57,232 bases of DNA from Chitinophagaceae bacterium UBA2375 (GTDB lineage: Bacteria > Bacteroidota > Bacteroidia > Chitinophagales > Chitinophagaceae): the NCBI GenBank assembly GCA_002343985.1, contig DDTB01000005.1:1-57232 (forward strand). The letters run 5' to 3'. This document shows positions 46,755 through 55,897 of the stretch, piece after piece. Within the stretch, counting starts at the first letter, position 1. The number at the start of each line of letters is the position of its first letter. The notes below the pieces were generated by a model. It did not search any database, had not been told where the DNA came from, and was given only the letters and a program-made list of their open reading frames with translations. Position numbers and translations under genes: made by a program.

Positions 46755-47168
46755 ATGGGTAAACAAAAATATACATACCTGCTTGCAATCCTGGTACTGG
46801 CCGTTTTGTTCTGGATCAACCGGGGCCAGCGCGGGGATGCGGGCAGCAAGGCTCCGGCAGGAGCGGGGTCCGGTGGTTTTGAGTCGATGATCGACAGGCG
46901 GGGCGCCAAACTGATTGTTAGCAGGCATGCGCGCTGCAGGATGGGTTGCCGGCAGATCGATGAGCAGGAAGTGAGGGATATCATCGCCAGCGGCCGGATC
47001 AATACCGAGAAGATTGAGGACTCTCAAAAAGGCATCAGCATCCCCCTCGAAGGGGTAACCCGCGACGGGCAAAGGGTACGCATCGTGGTAGCTCCAAAGA
47101 AAAACAGGGAGATGGTATTGGTGACGGTGATTGACCTCGATACCGAGTGGGCCTGTGAATGCCCATGA
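46755..47168 (+). CDS. DUF4258-like small membrane-anchored protein
   Basis: The 137-residue protein has an N-terminal membrane helix (YTYLLAILVLAVLFWI, about 6-21), a Gly/Ala-rich linker and a compact domain with SRHARCRMGCRQIDEQEVRDII, characteristic of DUF4258 (toxin-fold-like, proteins of unknown role). It ends with DTEWACECP, giving four cysteines in total in a paired pattern (CRMGC and CEC). It is divergently placed from mtaB; a near match to the -7 box (TAATTTTC, 46734-46741) lies upstream. Function unknown. Confidence 0.72.
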   Translation: MGKQKYTYLLAILVLAVLFWINRGQRGDAGSKAPAGAGSGGFESMIDRRGAKLIVSRHARCRMGCRQIDEQEVRDIIASGRINTEKIEDSQKGISIPLEGVTRDGQRVRIVVAPKKNREMVLVTVIDLDTEWACECP

Positions 47169-47231
47169 AAGGATAAACGGCATGCCTATCCCGTATAATT
47201 AAGTAACTTTGACATCCAGCCATTTGTACGA

Positions 47232-47239
47232 TTAATTTG
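47232..47239 (+). promoter_or_regulatory. -7 box adjoining the GH3-family gene start
   Basis: TTAATTTG (seven of eight to TAnnTTTG) ends six bases before the ATG at 47245, so the transcript would have almost no leader. Confidence 0.45.
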
Positions 47240-47244
47240 CGCCC

Positions 47245-48744
47245 ATGACATTCAAAGCCATACTGGCCAAACCCCTTGCCAATTACATACACCGCCAGAT
47301 CCGGAAAGGCATGTCGAATGCCGTGCAGGACCAGCAACAGATTTTTCAGAACCTGGTCAAATCTGCATCAAAAACAGATTTTGGCAAAGAACATCAATTC
47401 GCTTCCATCAAGTCGCATGAGGAGTATACAAAACTGGTTCCGGTAAGGGATTATGAGCAGTTCAGGCCCTACATCGATAAAATCAAGGAAGGCAGGCACA
47501 ATGTGTTATGGAGAGGGTTGCCCATCTATTTTGCCAAAACCAGCGGAACCACCAGTGGGGTCAAGTATATTCCCATCACCCGCGATTCTATCCCAAACCA
47601 TATCAACACGGCACGCAATGCCTTGCTGTGCTATATGGCCGAATCGGGCAATACCAGGTTTTCGGATGGTAAAATGATTTTTCTGTCGGGCTCCCCGGAA
47701 CTGGAACGCGTAGGAGGCATACCCACTGGGCGTTTGAGTGGCATCGTCAATCATCATGTGCCGCGCTACCTCCGTTCGAATCAGCTCCCCAGTTTTGAAA
47801 CAAACTGTATAGAAGACTGGGAGCAAAAACTGGATAAGATTGTGGATGAAACCATAAAGGAGAACATGACCCTGATCAGCGGCATACCACCGTGGATGCA
47901 AATGTATTTCGACAGGCTCATGGAAAAATCCGGGAAAAAAATCGGCGAACTCTTTCCGAATTTCAGCGTGATGGTGCAGGGCGGAGTTAATTTTGAACCG
48001 TACAGGGCCAAACTAACGGAGAGCATTGGACGAAAAGTGGACACGATCGAATTGTTTCCTGCCAGTGAAGGATTTTTTGCCTTCCAGGATAATTTACTCA
48101 GCCCCGGCATGCTGCTCAATACTAATAGCGGCATCTTCTTCGAATTCATACCTGTTGCCGAAATAGGTTCTTCAAATCCCACAAGGCTGACTTTGAAAGA
48201 TGTGCAGGTTGGAGAGAACTACGCGCTGATCATCAGCAGCAACGCGGGTTTATGGGCATATAATATCGGCGATACCGTGAAGTTTGTTTCGGTTAACCCT
48301 TACCGTTTGGTGGTAACCGGCCGCATCAAGCATTTCATTTCCGCATTCGGCGAACATGTCATCGCGGAAGAAGTGGAGTCTTCCATACTCGAAGCTGCCG
48401 CAGGGCACCAGGTGAAACTCGTAGAATTTACGGTAGCGCCTTACGTAAGCCCCACCGATGAAAAAAGTTACCACGAATGGTTTATTGAATTTGAAAACAG
48501 GCCCGATGATATGGCATCATTCGCGGTGGATATTGATAAAAACCTGCGTAAACGAAATGTTTATTACGACGACCTTGTGGGCGGGCATATCCTGTCGCCG
48601 CTCAGGATCAGCCCGGTGAAACGCGGGGGCTTTGTGGAATATATGAAGAGCATTGGTAAACTGGGCGGACAAAACAAAGTGCCCCGTTTGTCGAACGACA
48701 GGAACATTGCCGAAGGCCTGCAGGCATTCACGGAAAAGCCCTGA
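47245..48744 (+). CDS. GH3-family acyl-adenylate-forming enzyme
   Basis: The 499-residue protein belongs to the GH3 branch of the ANL (acyl-CoA ligase-like) superfamily. Seen: FAKTSGTTSGVKYIPIT (about 94-110), the phosphate-binding motif; LFPASEGFFAFQ (about 270-281); and YRLVVTGRIKHFISAFGEHV (about 353-372), the hinge region. In plants such enzymes join amino acids to hormones; the bacterial substrate is unknown. It is common in Bacteroidota chromosomes, where it often sits near isoprenoid and envelope genes. The next gene follows after a 94-base gap. Confidence 0.85.
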   Translation: MTFKAILAKPLANYIHRQIRKGMSNAVQDQQQIFQNLVKSASKTDFGKEHQFASIKSHEEYTKLVPVRDYEQFRPYIDKIKEGRHNVLWRGLPIYFAKTSGTTSGVKYIPITRDSIPNHINTARNALLCYMAESGNTRFSDGKMIFLSGSPELERVGGIPTGRLSGIVNHHVPRYLRSNQLPSFETNCIEDWEQKLDKIVDETIKENMTLISGIPPWMQMYFDRLMEKSGKKIGELFPNFSVMVQGGVNFEPYRAKLTESIGRKVDTIELFPASEGFFAFQDNLLSPGMLLNTNSGIFFEFIPVAEIGSSNPTRLTLKDVQVGENYALIISSNAGLWAYNIGDTVKFVSVNPYRLVVTGRIKHFISAFGEHVIAEEVESSILEAAAGHQVKLVEFTVAPYVSPTDEKSYHEWFIEFENRPDDMASFAVDIDKNLRKRNVYYDDLVGGHILSPLRISPVKRGGFVEYMKSIGKLGGQNKVPRLSNDRNIAEGLQAFTEKP

Positions 48745-48838
48745 ACCCCTTAACATGGAATAATATGCTATATTGCCCCCCGGCCGGTTCAGCCGATCTG
48801 TATTAAATCATTCAAGAACCCCTCAATTGTTCAGGAAT

Positions 48839-50008
48839 ATGGGAGAGACACAGCCCAGGAAAAGATTAGCCATTTTTGGATCTACAGGGTCGATCGGCAC
48901 CCAGGCCCTCGACGTCGTTCGCTCGCACCAGGAGCTTTTTGAAGTGGAGATTTTAACCGCTCAAACCAACGACGAATTGCTTGTAGCACAGGCCCTGGAA
49001 TTCAACCCGAACGCGGTGGTGATTGGGGATGAAAAAAAATATACCAAAGTAAAAGAAGCCCTGTCAGGCACTTCTGTAAAAGTGTTCTCCGGTGAAGCGG
49101 CCCTGGAAGAAGTGGCCGATTTCGATAGTTATGACCTGATGATCGCGGCCATTGTAGGGTTTGCCGGGCTCAAACCAACTCTGAAAGCGGTTTCCAAGGG
49201 TAAGGTCGTCGCCTTAGCCAATAAGGAAACCCTGGTGGTTGCCGGGGATATTGTGATGAAAATGGCTCTGGATAACCGGTCGCCCATCATTCCGGTTGAC
49301 AGTGAGCATTCCGCAATTTTCCAGTGCCTGGTAGGAGAAGTGAGGAACCCCATCGAAAAAGTTATCCTGACCGCCAGCGGTGGACCCTTCCTCGGTAAAA
49401 AACCAAACTTTTTGGTGAACGTCAAGCGCGACCATGCCCTGCAGCACCCCAACTGGAGCATGGGCGCCAAAATCACCATCGATTCGGCCACCCTTATGAA
49501 CAAAGGCCTGGAGATGATTGAAGCCAAATGGTTGTTTAACCTGAGGCCCGACCAGATTGAAGTGATCATACACCCTCAAAGTGTCATCCACAGCATGGTA
49601 CAGTTTGAAGATGGCAGCATCAAGGCTCAAATGGGCCTGCCGGATATGAAACTGCCCATCCAGTACGCACTCGGTTTCCCGCTGCGGATCAAGAACGATT
49701 TTCCCAGGTTTAATTTCAAGAAATACCCCAACCTGAGTTTCGAAGAGCCTGATTATAAAACATTCCGCAACCTGGGATTGGCCATTGAAGCGCTCCAGAA
49801 AGGGGGAAATACCGCCTGCGTGTTAAATGCCGCCAATGAAATAGCGGTTTGGGCCTTCCTCCGCAACCGGATTGGCTTCCTCGACATCACCGCGGTGGTC
49901 GAAAAAACCATTGAGAAGATACCATATATTAACAAACCTACATTACAGGAATATTTTGACAGCGATGGCGAGGCGCGTAACTTTGCGGCATCTCTGATGA
50001 AACTGTAA
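48839..50008 (+). CDS. dxr: 1-deoxy-D-xylulose 5-phosphate reductoisomerase
   Basis: The 389-residue enzyme commits DXP to the MEP isoprenoid pathway. I chose ATG 48839 (MGETQPRKRLAIFGSTGSIG); a longer open frame upstream lacks family homology. NADPH-binding GSTGSIG (14-20), the NKETLV motif (about 124-129), PVDSEHSAIFQ (about 150-160) and the SMGAKITIDSATLMNKGLE sequence in parts (about 204-222) supply the metal and substrate residues. Length is normal. rseP follows 16 bases later, probably in one operon. Confidence 0.95.
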   Translation: MGETQPRKRLAIFGSTGSIGTQALDVVRSHQELFEVEILTAQTNDELLVAQALEFNPNAVVIGDEKKYTKVKEALSGTSVKVFSGEAALEEVADFDSYDLMIAAIVGFAGLKPTLKAVSKGKVVALANKETLVVAGDIVMKMALDNRSPIIPVDSEHSAIFQCLVGEVRNPIEKVILTASGGPFLGKKPNFLVNVKRDHALQHPNWSMGAKITIDSATLMNKGLEMIEAKWLFNLRPDQIEVIIHPQSVIHSMVQFEDGSIKAQMGLPDMKLPIQYALGFPLRIKNDFPRFNFKKYPNLSFEEPDYKTFRNLGLAIEALQKGGNTACVLNAANEIAVWAFLRNRIGFLDITAVVEKTIEKIPYINKPTLQEYFDSDGEARNFAASLMKL

Positions 50009-50024
50009 ATATTACGCCATCCTT

Positions 50025-51407
50025 ATGATTTTAGCAGCAATTGACTGGTCGAGTGTGGGGCTGAAAGTTGCCCAATTATTATTGTCATTATCCATCCTCG
50101 TTGTCCTCCACGAATTTGGTCACTATATCACCGCCAAGTGGTTTAAATGCCGGGTCGAAAAATTCTACCTGTTTTTTGATCCATGGTTTTCATTGGTTAA
50201 GAAAAAAATCGGTGAAACAACCTATGGTATTGGTTGGCTCCCGCTCGGGGGCTATGTGAAAATTTCAGGTATGGTGGATGAGAGCATGGATAAAGACCAA
50301 CTCAAATTACCCCCACAACCCTGGGAATTCCGGAGCAAGCCGGCCTGGCAAAGGCTGATCATCATGATCGGAGGGGTTACGGTTAATATCCTGCTCGCTT
50401 TCGCGATTTATGCCATGATTTTGATGGTTTGGGGCGAGAAAAAAGTACCCGCTTCATCTTTAAAATACGGACTCACATTCAACGATCCCATCTTCCGCGA
50501 ACTCGGCTTTCAGAATGGCGATAAGATTTTGGCGGTAGATGGCAAACCGGTTGACCAGTTCACCGATGCCATCCGCAAACTGATTGTGGTAGACAATGAT
50601 GTGACCATTGAACGCCAGGGTAAGGAAATGAAACTGATCATGCCGCAGGACCTGATTGGTAAACTGGTGGAAAAGCGCAAAAAAACGGAAGGGCCTTTGA
50701 TCAGTCCGCGCATACCCGTACTCGTGGCCATGGTGCCCGATACCGGAAGGGCTTACCAGGCAGGGCTTCGCGCCGGCGATGCCATCATGGCCATTGATTC
50801 GGTGCCCACCATGTTTTACGATGAATTCCAGGAAGCTATTCAAAAACGGAAAGCAGGCGAGGAGGTAACGTTAATGGTTAAACGCCACGACAGCAGTTTA
50901 TCCATTACCACCAAATTACTCGAAGGGTCGAAAGTTGGCTTTGTAACGCCAAATACACCACAACAGTACGACAGCCTCGGCATTTATTCCTATACTGTGA
51001 CCAAATACGGTTTTTGGGCGGCCATCCCGGCTGGTGTAAAACGAGCGGGGGCGGAACTCAATTTTTACATTGAACAATTCAAGAAAATTTTATCGCCTTC
51101 CACAGGCGCATACAAAGGTGTTGGTGGATTCAAGGCGATGGGGTCCGTGTTTTCAGGTCATGGTTGGGATTGGGAGCATTTCTGGACCATCACGGCATTT
51201 TTCTCCATCGTGCTCGCGTTCATGAATCTATTACCCATTCCCGCACTCGATGGCGGGCATGTACTCTTCACCCTCGTGGAAATGATCACAGGACGCAAAC
51301 CCAGTGACAAATTTTTGGAATACGCGCAAATTGTGGGCATGGTGCTCCTGCTCTCGCTCATGCTTTACGCCAATGGCAATGATTGGTTTGGTTGGGGTAA
51401 AGGGTGA
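50025..51407 (+). CDS. rseP: Site-2 metalloprotease RseP
   Basis: The 460-residue inner-membrane zinc protease has HEFGH at 29-33 (metal-binding and catalytic residues) in the first membrane segment, two PDZ-like regions (about 150-320) and MNLLPIPALDGGHVLF near residues 402-417 with the third metal ligand Asp. The DGG(H) motif and last membrane helix (about 440-455) complete the fold. It cuts membrane-bound anti-sigma factors in the periplasmic stress pathway. The dxr-rseP order is common in Bacteroidota. Confidence 0.93.
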   Translation: MILAAIDWSSVGLKVAQLLLSLSILVVLHEFGHYITAKWFKCRVEKFYLFFDPWFSLVKKKIGETTYGIGWLPLGGYVKISGMVDESMDKDQLKLPPQPWEFRSKPAWQRLIIMIGGVTVNILLAFAIYAMILMVWGEKKVPASSLKYGLTFNDPIFRELGFQNGDKILAVDGKPVDQFTDAIRKLIVVDNDVTIERQGKEMKLIMPQDLIGKLVEKRKKTEGPLISPRIPVLVAMVPDTGRAYQAGLRAGDAIMAIDSVPTMFYDEFQEAIQKRKAGEEVTLMVKRHDSSLSITTKLLEGSKVGFVTPNTPQQYDSLGIYSYTVTKYGFWAAIPAGVKRAGAELNFYIEQFKKILSPSTGAYKGVGGFKAMGSVFSGHGWDWEHFWTITAFFSIVLAFMNLLPIPALDGGHVLFTLVEMITGRKPSDKFLEYAQIVGMVLLLSLMLYANGNDWFGWGKG

Positions 51408-51536
51408 TGATGAGATGAACTGATTTAAAATGCTTTCCTGTTCAGTCCATGGTGGATAGAGGTATGTCGCATCCGCCCTTCATACCTATCTGAAGACCGC
51501 CTGGCATAATTTATACCGGCATCTTTGCGCTTTCAG

Positions 51537-51544
51537 TACATTTG
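51537..51544 (+). promoter_or_regulatory. -7 box adjoining the ABC permease start
   Basis: TACATTTG matches TAnnTTTG in full and ends four bases before the ATG at 51548. A second near match, CATCTTTG, is at 51520-51527 and would give a leader of about 14 bases. Confidence 0.4.
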
Positions 51545-51547
51545 TGT

Positions 51548-52792
51548 ATGCGAAAAACCCTGAACATACTCAGGAATTCCCTTCGGTTGACCCTGCAGGA
51601 ATTGCGTGTCAATAAGCTCCGTACGGCCTTAAGCCTCACCGGTGTGGCATTTGGTATTTTTTGCATCATTGGGGTATTGGCTACCGTAAACAGCCTGGAA
51701 GAAAATATCCAGCGCGAAGTGAAAAGCCTGGGTAGTAATACCATCTACATTGATAAATGGGATTACAGTGGCGGGCCCGATAAACCTATGTGGAAATACC
51801 GTGCCAGGCCTGTAATGGAATATAAGGAAGTGGACCTGATCCGGGAAAGGTCTCAGCTAACAGACCATGTCACGTACCTGATGCAGACCATGACCAATAT
51901 TTCGCATGGCAACGACGTGATCACCAACGCCCTCATGTACGGCATCAACGAATCACAGATGAACATCCAGCCCGTTGATTTCGCGGTTGGCCGATTTATC
52001 TCTACAAGCGAATTTAATAATGGCAACCCCGTTTGTTTATTAGGGTATGTAAATGCTGAAAATCTATTTGGTACGGCGGAACGCGCGCTTGGCCAATCGA
52101 TTGAGGTAAAAGGAAAACGCGTGACCGTGATCGGCGTGATCAAAAAAGAAGGTAAGAATTTTATCGGATGGGATTATGATAATTCCATCATGCTGCCATA
52201 CCAGTTTGCCCGGCAATTGTTTGATGTGAAAATGACAAACCCCATCATCATTGTAAAAGGCAAGGAACAGATCAACGTATCGGCACTGATGGATGAACTC
52301 AAAGGCATCATGCGCCAGATCCGTAAACTGAGCCCTACACAGGAAGATAATTTCTCATTAAACAGCGTGGAAGCTTTTAGCAAAGCCATTTCACAATCAT
52401 TCGTAACCATTAATGTGGTGGGATCAATCATTGGCGGGATCAGCTTGATTGTAGGAATGTTTGGCATCGCCAATATCATGTTTGTAACTGTGAAAGAAAG
52501 GACTTCCGTCATTGGCCTGAAAAAAGCAGTGGGCGCCCGCAAAACCACCATCCTATTTGAATTCCTTACGGAAGCCGCCATGCTTTGCCTGATGGGCGGT
52601 TTCTTTGGATTGATATTCGTGTATATCCTGACCCTCATCCTCTCAGGCCCATTGAATTTCCCGGTATATGTTTCCATTCCGATGCTGATGGTTACGGTGG
52701 TGATCTGTTTGGTAGTGGGCATCCTTGCCGGAATCATCCCGGCTTCACAAGCCGCTAAAATGGACCCGGTGACGGCGATCAGGAGCAAGTAA
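51548..52792 (+). CDS. FtsX/MacB-type ABC transporter permease
   Basis: From ATG 51548 (MRKTLNILRNSLRLTLQELRVNKLRT) the protein has 414 residues. It has a first membrane helix near 30-55 (LSLTGVAFGIFCIIGVLATV), a large periplasmic MacB-like region (about 60-270), and three C-terminal membrane helices with the FtsX signature (GISLIVGMFGIANIMFVTVKERTSVIGLKKAVGA). Such permeases work with an ATPase of the LolD/MacB type in lipoprotein, peptide or macrolide export. No ATPase lies beside it here. The substrate is unknown. Confidence 0.88.
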   Translation: MRKTLNILRNSLRLTLQELRVNKLRTALSLTGVAFGIFCIIGVLATVNSLEENIQREVKSLGSNTIYIDKWDYSGGPDKPMWKYRARPVMEYKEVDLIRERSQLTDHVTYLMQTMTNISHGNDVITNALMYGINESQMNIQPVDFAVGRFISTSEFNNGNPVCLLGYVNAENLFGTAERALGQSIEVKGKRVTVIGVIKKEGKNFIGWDYDNSIMLPYQFARQLFDVKMTNPIIIVKGKEQINVSALMDELKGIMRQIRKLSPTQEDNFSLNSVEAFSKAISQSFVTINVVGSIIGGISLIVGMFGIANIMFVTVKERTSVIGLKKAVGARKTTILFEFLTEAAMLCLMGGFFGLIFVYILTLILSGPLNFPVYVSIPMLMVTVVICLVVGILAGIIPASQAAKMDPVTAIRSK

Positions 52793-52838
52793 TCGGGCCG
52801 AAAATTTATATAGCCTTGTCAATATCTAAACATTCATT

Positions 52839-53894
52839 TTGCCAATCATCCTTGCCATAGAATCTTCCTGCGACGAAACCGCTGCCGCTGTATCGGTGGA
52901 TGGCCGTATTGTGTCGAATATAGTGGCTACGCAAAAAATCCATGAAGCGTACGGCGGTGTTGTACCTGAACTGGCAGGCCGTGCGCACATGCAACATATT
53001 GTACCCGTGGTTGACCAGGCATTACAGCAATCAGGCATTCAAAAAGATCAACTCGATGCAATTGCTTTCACACAGGCGCCGGGGCTTATTGGGTCCTTGC
53101 TTGTGGGCGCGCAATTTGCAAAATCACTGGCATTGTCATTGCAAATACCTTTAATCGGCGTACATCACATGCAGGCCCATGTGCTGGCCAATTTGATTGA
53201 TGAACCAAAACCTGCATTCCCATTTTTGTGCCTCACGGTTAGCGGCGGGCACACACAGATTGTATTGTGCAAAAGCCCGGTTGACCTCGAAGTGATTGGC
53301 GAAACCATTGATGATGCGGCAGGAGAGGCCTTTGATAAAACGGCAAAAATGCTTGGACTGCCTTATCCCGGCGGGCCATTGATCGATCAATATGCCAGGG
53401 AAGGAAACCCGCAGGCTTTCCGTTTCCCGGAACCGGCGGTACCAGGCCTCAACTTCAGCTTTTCAGGACTGAAAACATCTATACTGTATTTCCTGAATAA
53501 CGCGGGCGAGAGCATGTTATACAGGGAAAAATTACTGGCTTCACCCGAAGACCGTACCGCGTTTATCCGTAACCGTTTGCCTGATATCTGCGCTTCGGTG
53601 CAACACCGGATTGTCAGTATCCTGGTTTCAAAATTATCGCAGGCGGTATTGCAAACGGGCGTCACACGCGTTTGTATAGCCGGCGGTGTGAGCGCCAACA
53701 GCGGACTGCGCCAGGCATTCCTGCAAACCGGGCAATCGGAAAAATGGGAGACCTTTATCCCCAGGTTTGAATATTGCACTGACAATGCTGCCATGATCGC
53801 CATTACAGGCCATTACAAATACCTGAACAGGCAATTCGACGATTTTTCGGTTAGCCCCAGCGCCAGGGGATCATGGGGGAATCAACATGCCTAA
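52839..53894 (+). CDS. tsaD: tRNA threonylcarbamoyladenosine synthesis protein TsaD
   Basis: The 351-residue ASKHA-fold enzyme makes t6A37 with TsaB, TsaE and TsaC. Start TTG 52839 gives PIILAIESSCDETAAAV, the expected N-terminus; a stop codon lies 12 bases upstream and no ATG is available. Metal ligands His110 and His114 are in HHMQAH, with SGGHTQIVL and a late CIAGGVSANSGL. Its t6A product is the substrate of MtaB, encoded 6 kb upstream on the other strand. It overlaps the next gene by 8 bases. Confidence 0.95.
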   Translation: MPIILAIESSCDETAAAVSVDGRIVSNIVATQKIHEAYGGVVPELAGRAHMQHIVPVVDQALQQSGIQKDQLDAIAFTQAPGLIGSLLVGAQFAKSLALSLQIPLIGVHHMQAHVLANLIDEPKPAFPFLCLTVSGGHTQIVLCKSPVDLEVIGETIDDAAGEAFDKTAKMLGLPYPGGPLIDQYAREGNPQAFRFPEPAVPGLNFSFSGLKTSILYFLNNAGESMLYREKLLASPEDRTAFIRNRLPDICASVQHRIVSILVSKLSQAVLQTGVTRVCIAGGVSANSGLRQAFLQTGQSEKWETFIPRFEYCTDNAAMIAITGHYKYLNRQFDDFSVSPSARGSWGNQHA

Positions 53895-54609
53895 TCCATA
53901 TTTTCATTTCAAGCAGTTCAGCATCCACCAGGATAGGTCGGCCATGAAAGTGTGTACGGATTCATGCTTATTTGGCGCATGGGTTGCGTCTATGCATCAT
54001 GGTGATGAACAAGTTAAATATGTATTGGATATTGGCGCCGGGTCGGGTTTGCTGGGCCTGATGCTGGCACAGGTGATGCCGGCTGAGATCCATGCGGTGG
54101 AAATGGATGCTTTGTCAGCTAAACAGGCTTCAGAAAATATCCAGGCTTCGCCGTGGGCAGACAGGATATCCATGCACCTTGAAGACATACGGATGCATCA
54201 TCCATTGCAAGCATATGACCTGATCCTGTCGAACCCGCCATTTTATGAAACCGACCTGCATTCGCCCGATGCAAGAATCAACCAAGCCAGGCATGATACC
54301 AGTTTAATGTTGGGCGAATTGCTTCAGGTATCCGGCAGGTTGATGGCAGAACATGGCAAGCTTTATGTATTGTTGCCGGCGGGCCGTTGGAAAGATGCTG
54401 AACAATATGCGGCGGAATCAGGTTGGCACATCAACCGGGTTTGCACGGTCAGGCAGACAACCAATCATCAGCCTTTCCGGGTGATGTTGGGATTATCCAA
54501 GAACGATATCCAACCTACTCAAAAGGAAGAAATCATCATCCGCAACGGGGATCAGCAATACAGCGGCAGGTTTGCTGAACTCCTCAGTCCATACTATCAG
54601 AAATTATAA
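53887..54609 (+). CDS. trmN6: tRNA1(Val) (adenine-37-N6)-methyltransferase-like protein
   Basis: The 240-residue class I SAM methyltransferase has motif I DIGAGSGLLGL (48-58) and NPPFYE (116-121), which is the base-flipping motif of N6-adenine methylases. N-terminus FHFKQFSIHQDRSAMKVCTDS is typical of the YfiC/TrmN6 group, which modifies A37 of tRNA-Val in relatives. It overlaps tsaD by 8 bases, which suits a tRNA modification operon. Some related proteins act on other RNAs, so the target is not certain. Confidence 0.85.
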   Translation: MPNPYFHFKQFSIHQDRSAMKVCTDSCLFGAWVASMHHGDEQVKYVLDIGAGSGLLGLMLAQVMPAEIHAVEMDALSAKQASENIQASPWADRISMHLEDIRMHHPLQAYDLILSNPPFYETDLHSPDARINQARHDTSLMLGELLQVSGRLMAEHGKLYVLLPAGRWKDAEQYAAESGWHINRVCTVRQTTNHQPFRVMLGLSKNDIQPTQKEEIIIRNGDQQYSGRFAELLSPYYQKL

Positions 54610-54610
54610 A

Positions 54611-54624
54611 ATCGGTGCGCCGAT
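54611..54624 (-). terminator. Weak terminator hairpin between convergent genes
   Basis: ATCGG (54611-54615) pairs with CCGAT (54620-54624) around a TGCG loop. On the minus strand it comes directly after the stop and is followed by TTTAT, so it could end that transcript. It may also serve the plus strand weakly. Confidence 0.4.
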
Positions 54625-55826
54625 CAGGCACCGTACGCGTATTCCTTCATATAATCATACGCTTCGGTTAATACGCCATTTTTTACAATAGTCGCGCGGT
54701 CAATAACCCTGCTGTTGCCGTCAATCAGGTCTTTCAATACATACTTGATCAGTTGTTCGCCGAAGTACCTGCTCGCGTCCCTTGGTAGTTCGTTGGGAAG
54801 ATTTCCAACGGCCATCACATCTACCGAATTTTTTTGATAAGGCGCTGTTTGCGCCCCGCTGAATTTGTCAACGCCATACACCGGGTTCTCTATTGTGGAA
54901 TCGCCCAGGTTGCAGGGGATGGATCCATGCGCGTCGTCTGTAATATCCGCGATGGTTTGCACCCTGAATGCAGGGGATTTCATATCCTCCATTTCAAATA
55001 AGCGGGGAATGTTTTTGTCCCAGTAAATACCATTCATGATGATATCCGTTTGCGGCAAGTAAGCGGGAAACGTACAGCGGTAATTTTCAGGATGTTTGTG
55101 GAAGTCGTCACGATGATATTTGCCTGTTTCCTTGTGTGCATACAAATCAGCCCCTTTCAGGTGAACATATACCGGGTAATCAAATTCCCTTTCCAGGTAT
55201 TCATCAGGTTCCACTTCATGGATGCCCAGCAGGTTCATGATTTCCAGGACGCCATGGGCCACACGGCCACTACCCGTTACCGTTATTTTTACTGGCGGAA
55301 GTTTGAGCCCGAAATAGGTATGCACTAAATGCTGGAAATTTTTTGAAGCATTAACCCTGCTTAATGTATATGCACCGGTGCGCGTTCCGTAAGCCATGAT
55401 GCCGTTGTGTGCGCCAACGATACCGGCAAAGAAACCAAAGCCAATGATGCGTTTGCCGTCTTCGTGCTCCAGGCACTCGTAATCGATCAGGGTGATTTTC
55501 TTTTCTATGATGGCTTGCAGCAAAGCCCTGTTGTATGGTTGCAGTTTTTTAGTATGCGAAAAGAATAAATATGTTTTTCCTGGAATCAGCATATCAATCG
55601 GAACTTCCTTAATGCCTAACATGATATCGGATTCACTGATATCTTCCTTAACTTCCACACCGGCCCTTCGGTACTCTTCATCGCTGAAACAGCGGCCCGG
55701 ACTGGATTGTACGATTACTTTGAGGTTTGGCTGGTGCATGTGGATCCAGCGGCAGTGAGCGGGGGTGAGGGCTACCCGGTTATCCGGAGGTGTTTTTCCT
55801 TCCCTGATGATGCCAATTGTTAGCAT
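54624..55826 (-). CDS. Saccharopine/alanine dehydrogenase-like NAD(P)-dependent oxidoreductase
   Basis: The 400-residue protein starts TIGIIREGKTPPDNRVALTPAHC, the alanine dehydrogenase/PNT N-terminal domain, with the R-V-A-L-T-P signature. A Rossmann segment ITVTGSGRVAHGVLEIMNLLG (about 180-200) follows, in place of the usual GxGxxG. The layout and length resemble Lys1-type saccharopine dehydrogenase, which releases lysine and 2-oxoglutarate; the exact reaction is not certain. The ATG reads from 55826 on the minus strand. Its 5' gap with hscB holds a perfect 10-bp palindrome (TTGCGCGCAA, 55840-55849). Confidence 0.8.
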   Translation of the reverse strand: MLTIGIIREGKTPPDNRVALTPAHCRWIHMHQPNLKVIVQSSPGRCFSDEEYRRAGVEVKEDISESDIMLGIKEVPIDMLIPGKTYLFFSHTKKLQPYNRALLQAIIEKKITLIDYECLEHEDGKRIIGFGFFAGIVGAHNGIMAYGTRTGAYTLSRVNASKNFQHLVHTYFGLKLPPVKITVTGSGRVAHGVLEIMNLLGIHEVEPDEYLEREFDYPVYVHLKGADLYAHKETGKYHRDDFHKHPENYRCTFPAYLPQTDIIMNGIYWDKNIPRLFEMEDMKSPAFRVQTIADITDDAHGSIPCNLGDSTIENPVYGVDKFSGAQTAPYQKNSVDVMAVGNLPNELPRDASRYFGEQLIKYVLKDLIDGNSRVIDRATIVKNGVLTEAYDYMKEYAYGA

Positions 55827-55885
55827 AGGTATAAAGAATTTGCGCGCAAGTTACTGTTTACCGGCCAAAATAACCGGTGTGGTTA

Positions 55886-55893
55886 TACCTTTG
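55886..55893 (+). promoter_or_regulatory. -7 box adjoining the hscB start codon
   Basis: TACCTTTG matches TAnnTTTG in full and ends five bases before the ATG at 55898. The transcript would start at or next to the start codon. Upstream, ACCGG (55860-55864) and CCGGT (55874-55878) form an inverted repeat. Confidence 0.5.
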
Positions 55894-55897
55894 CGGC

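Noticed and set aside
48773..48838. Longer start for dxr
   Set aside because: The added residues have no family match; the enzyme normally begins a few residues before GSTGSIG, as from ATG 48839.
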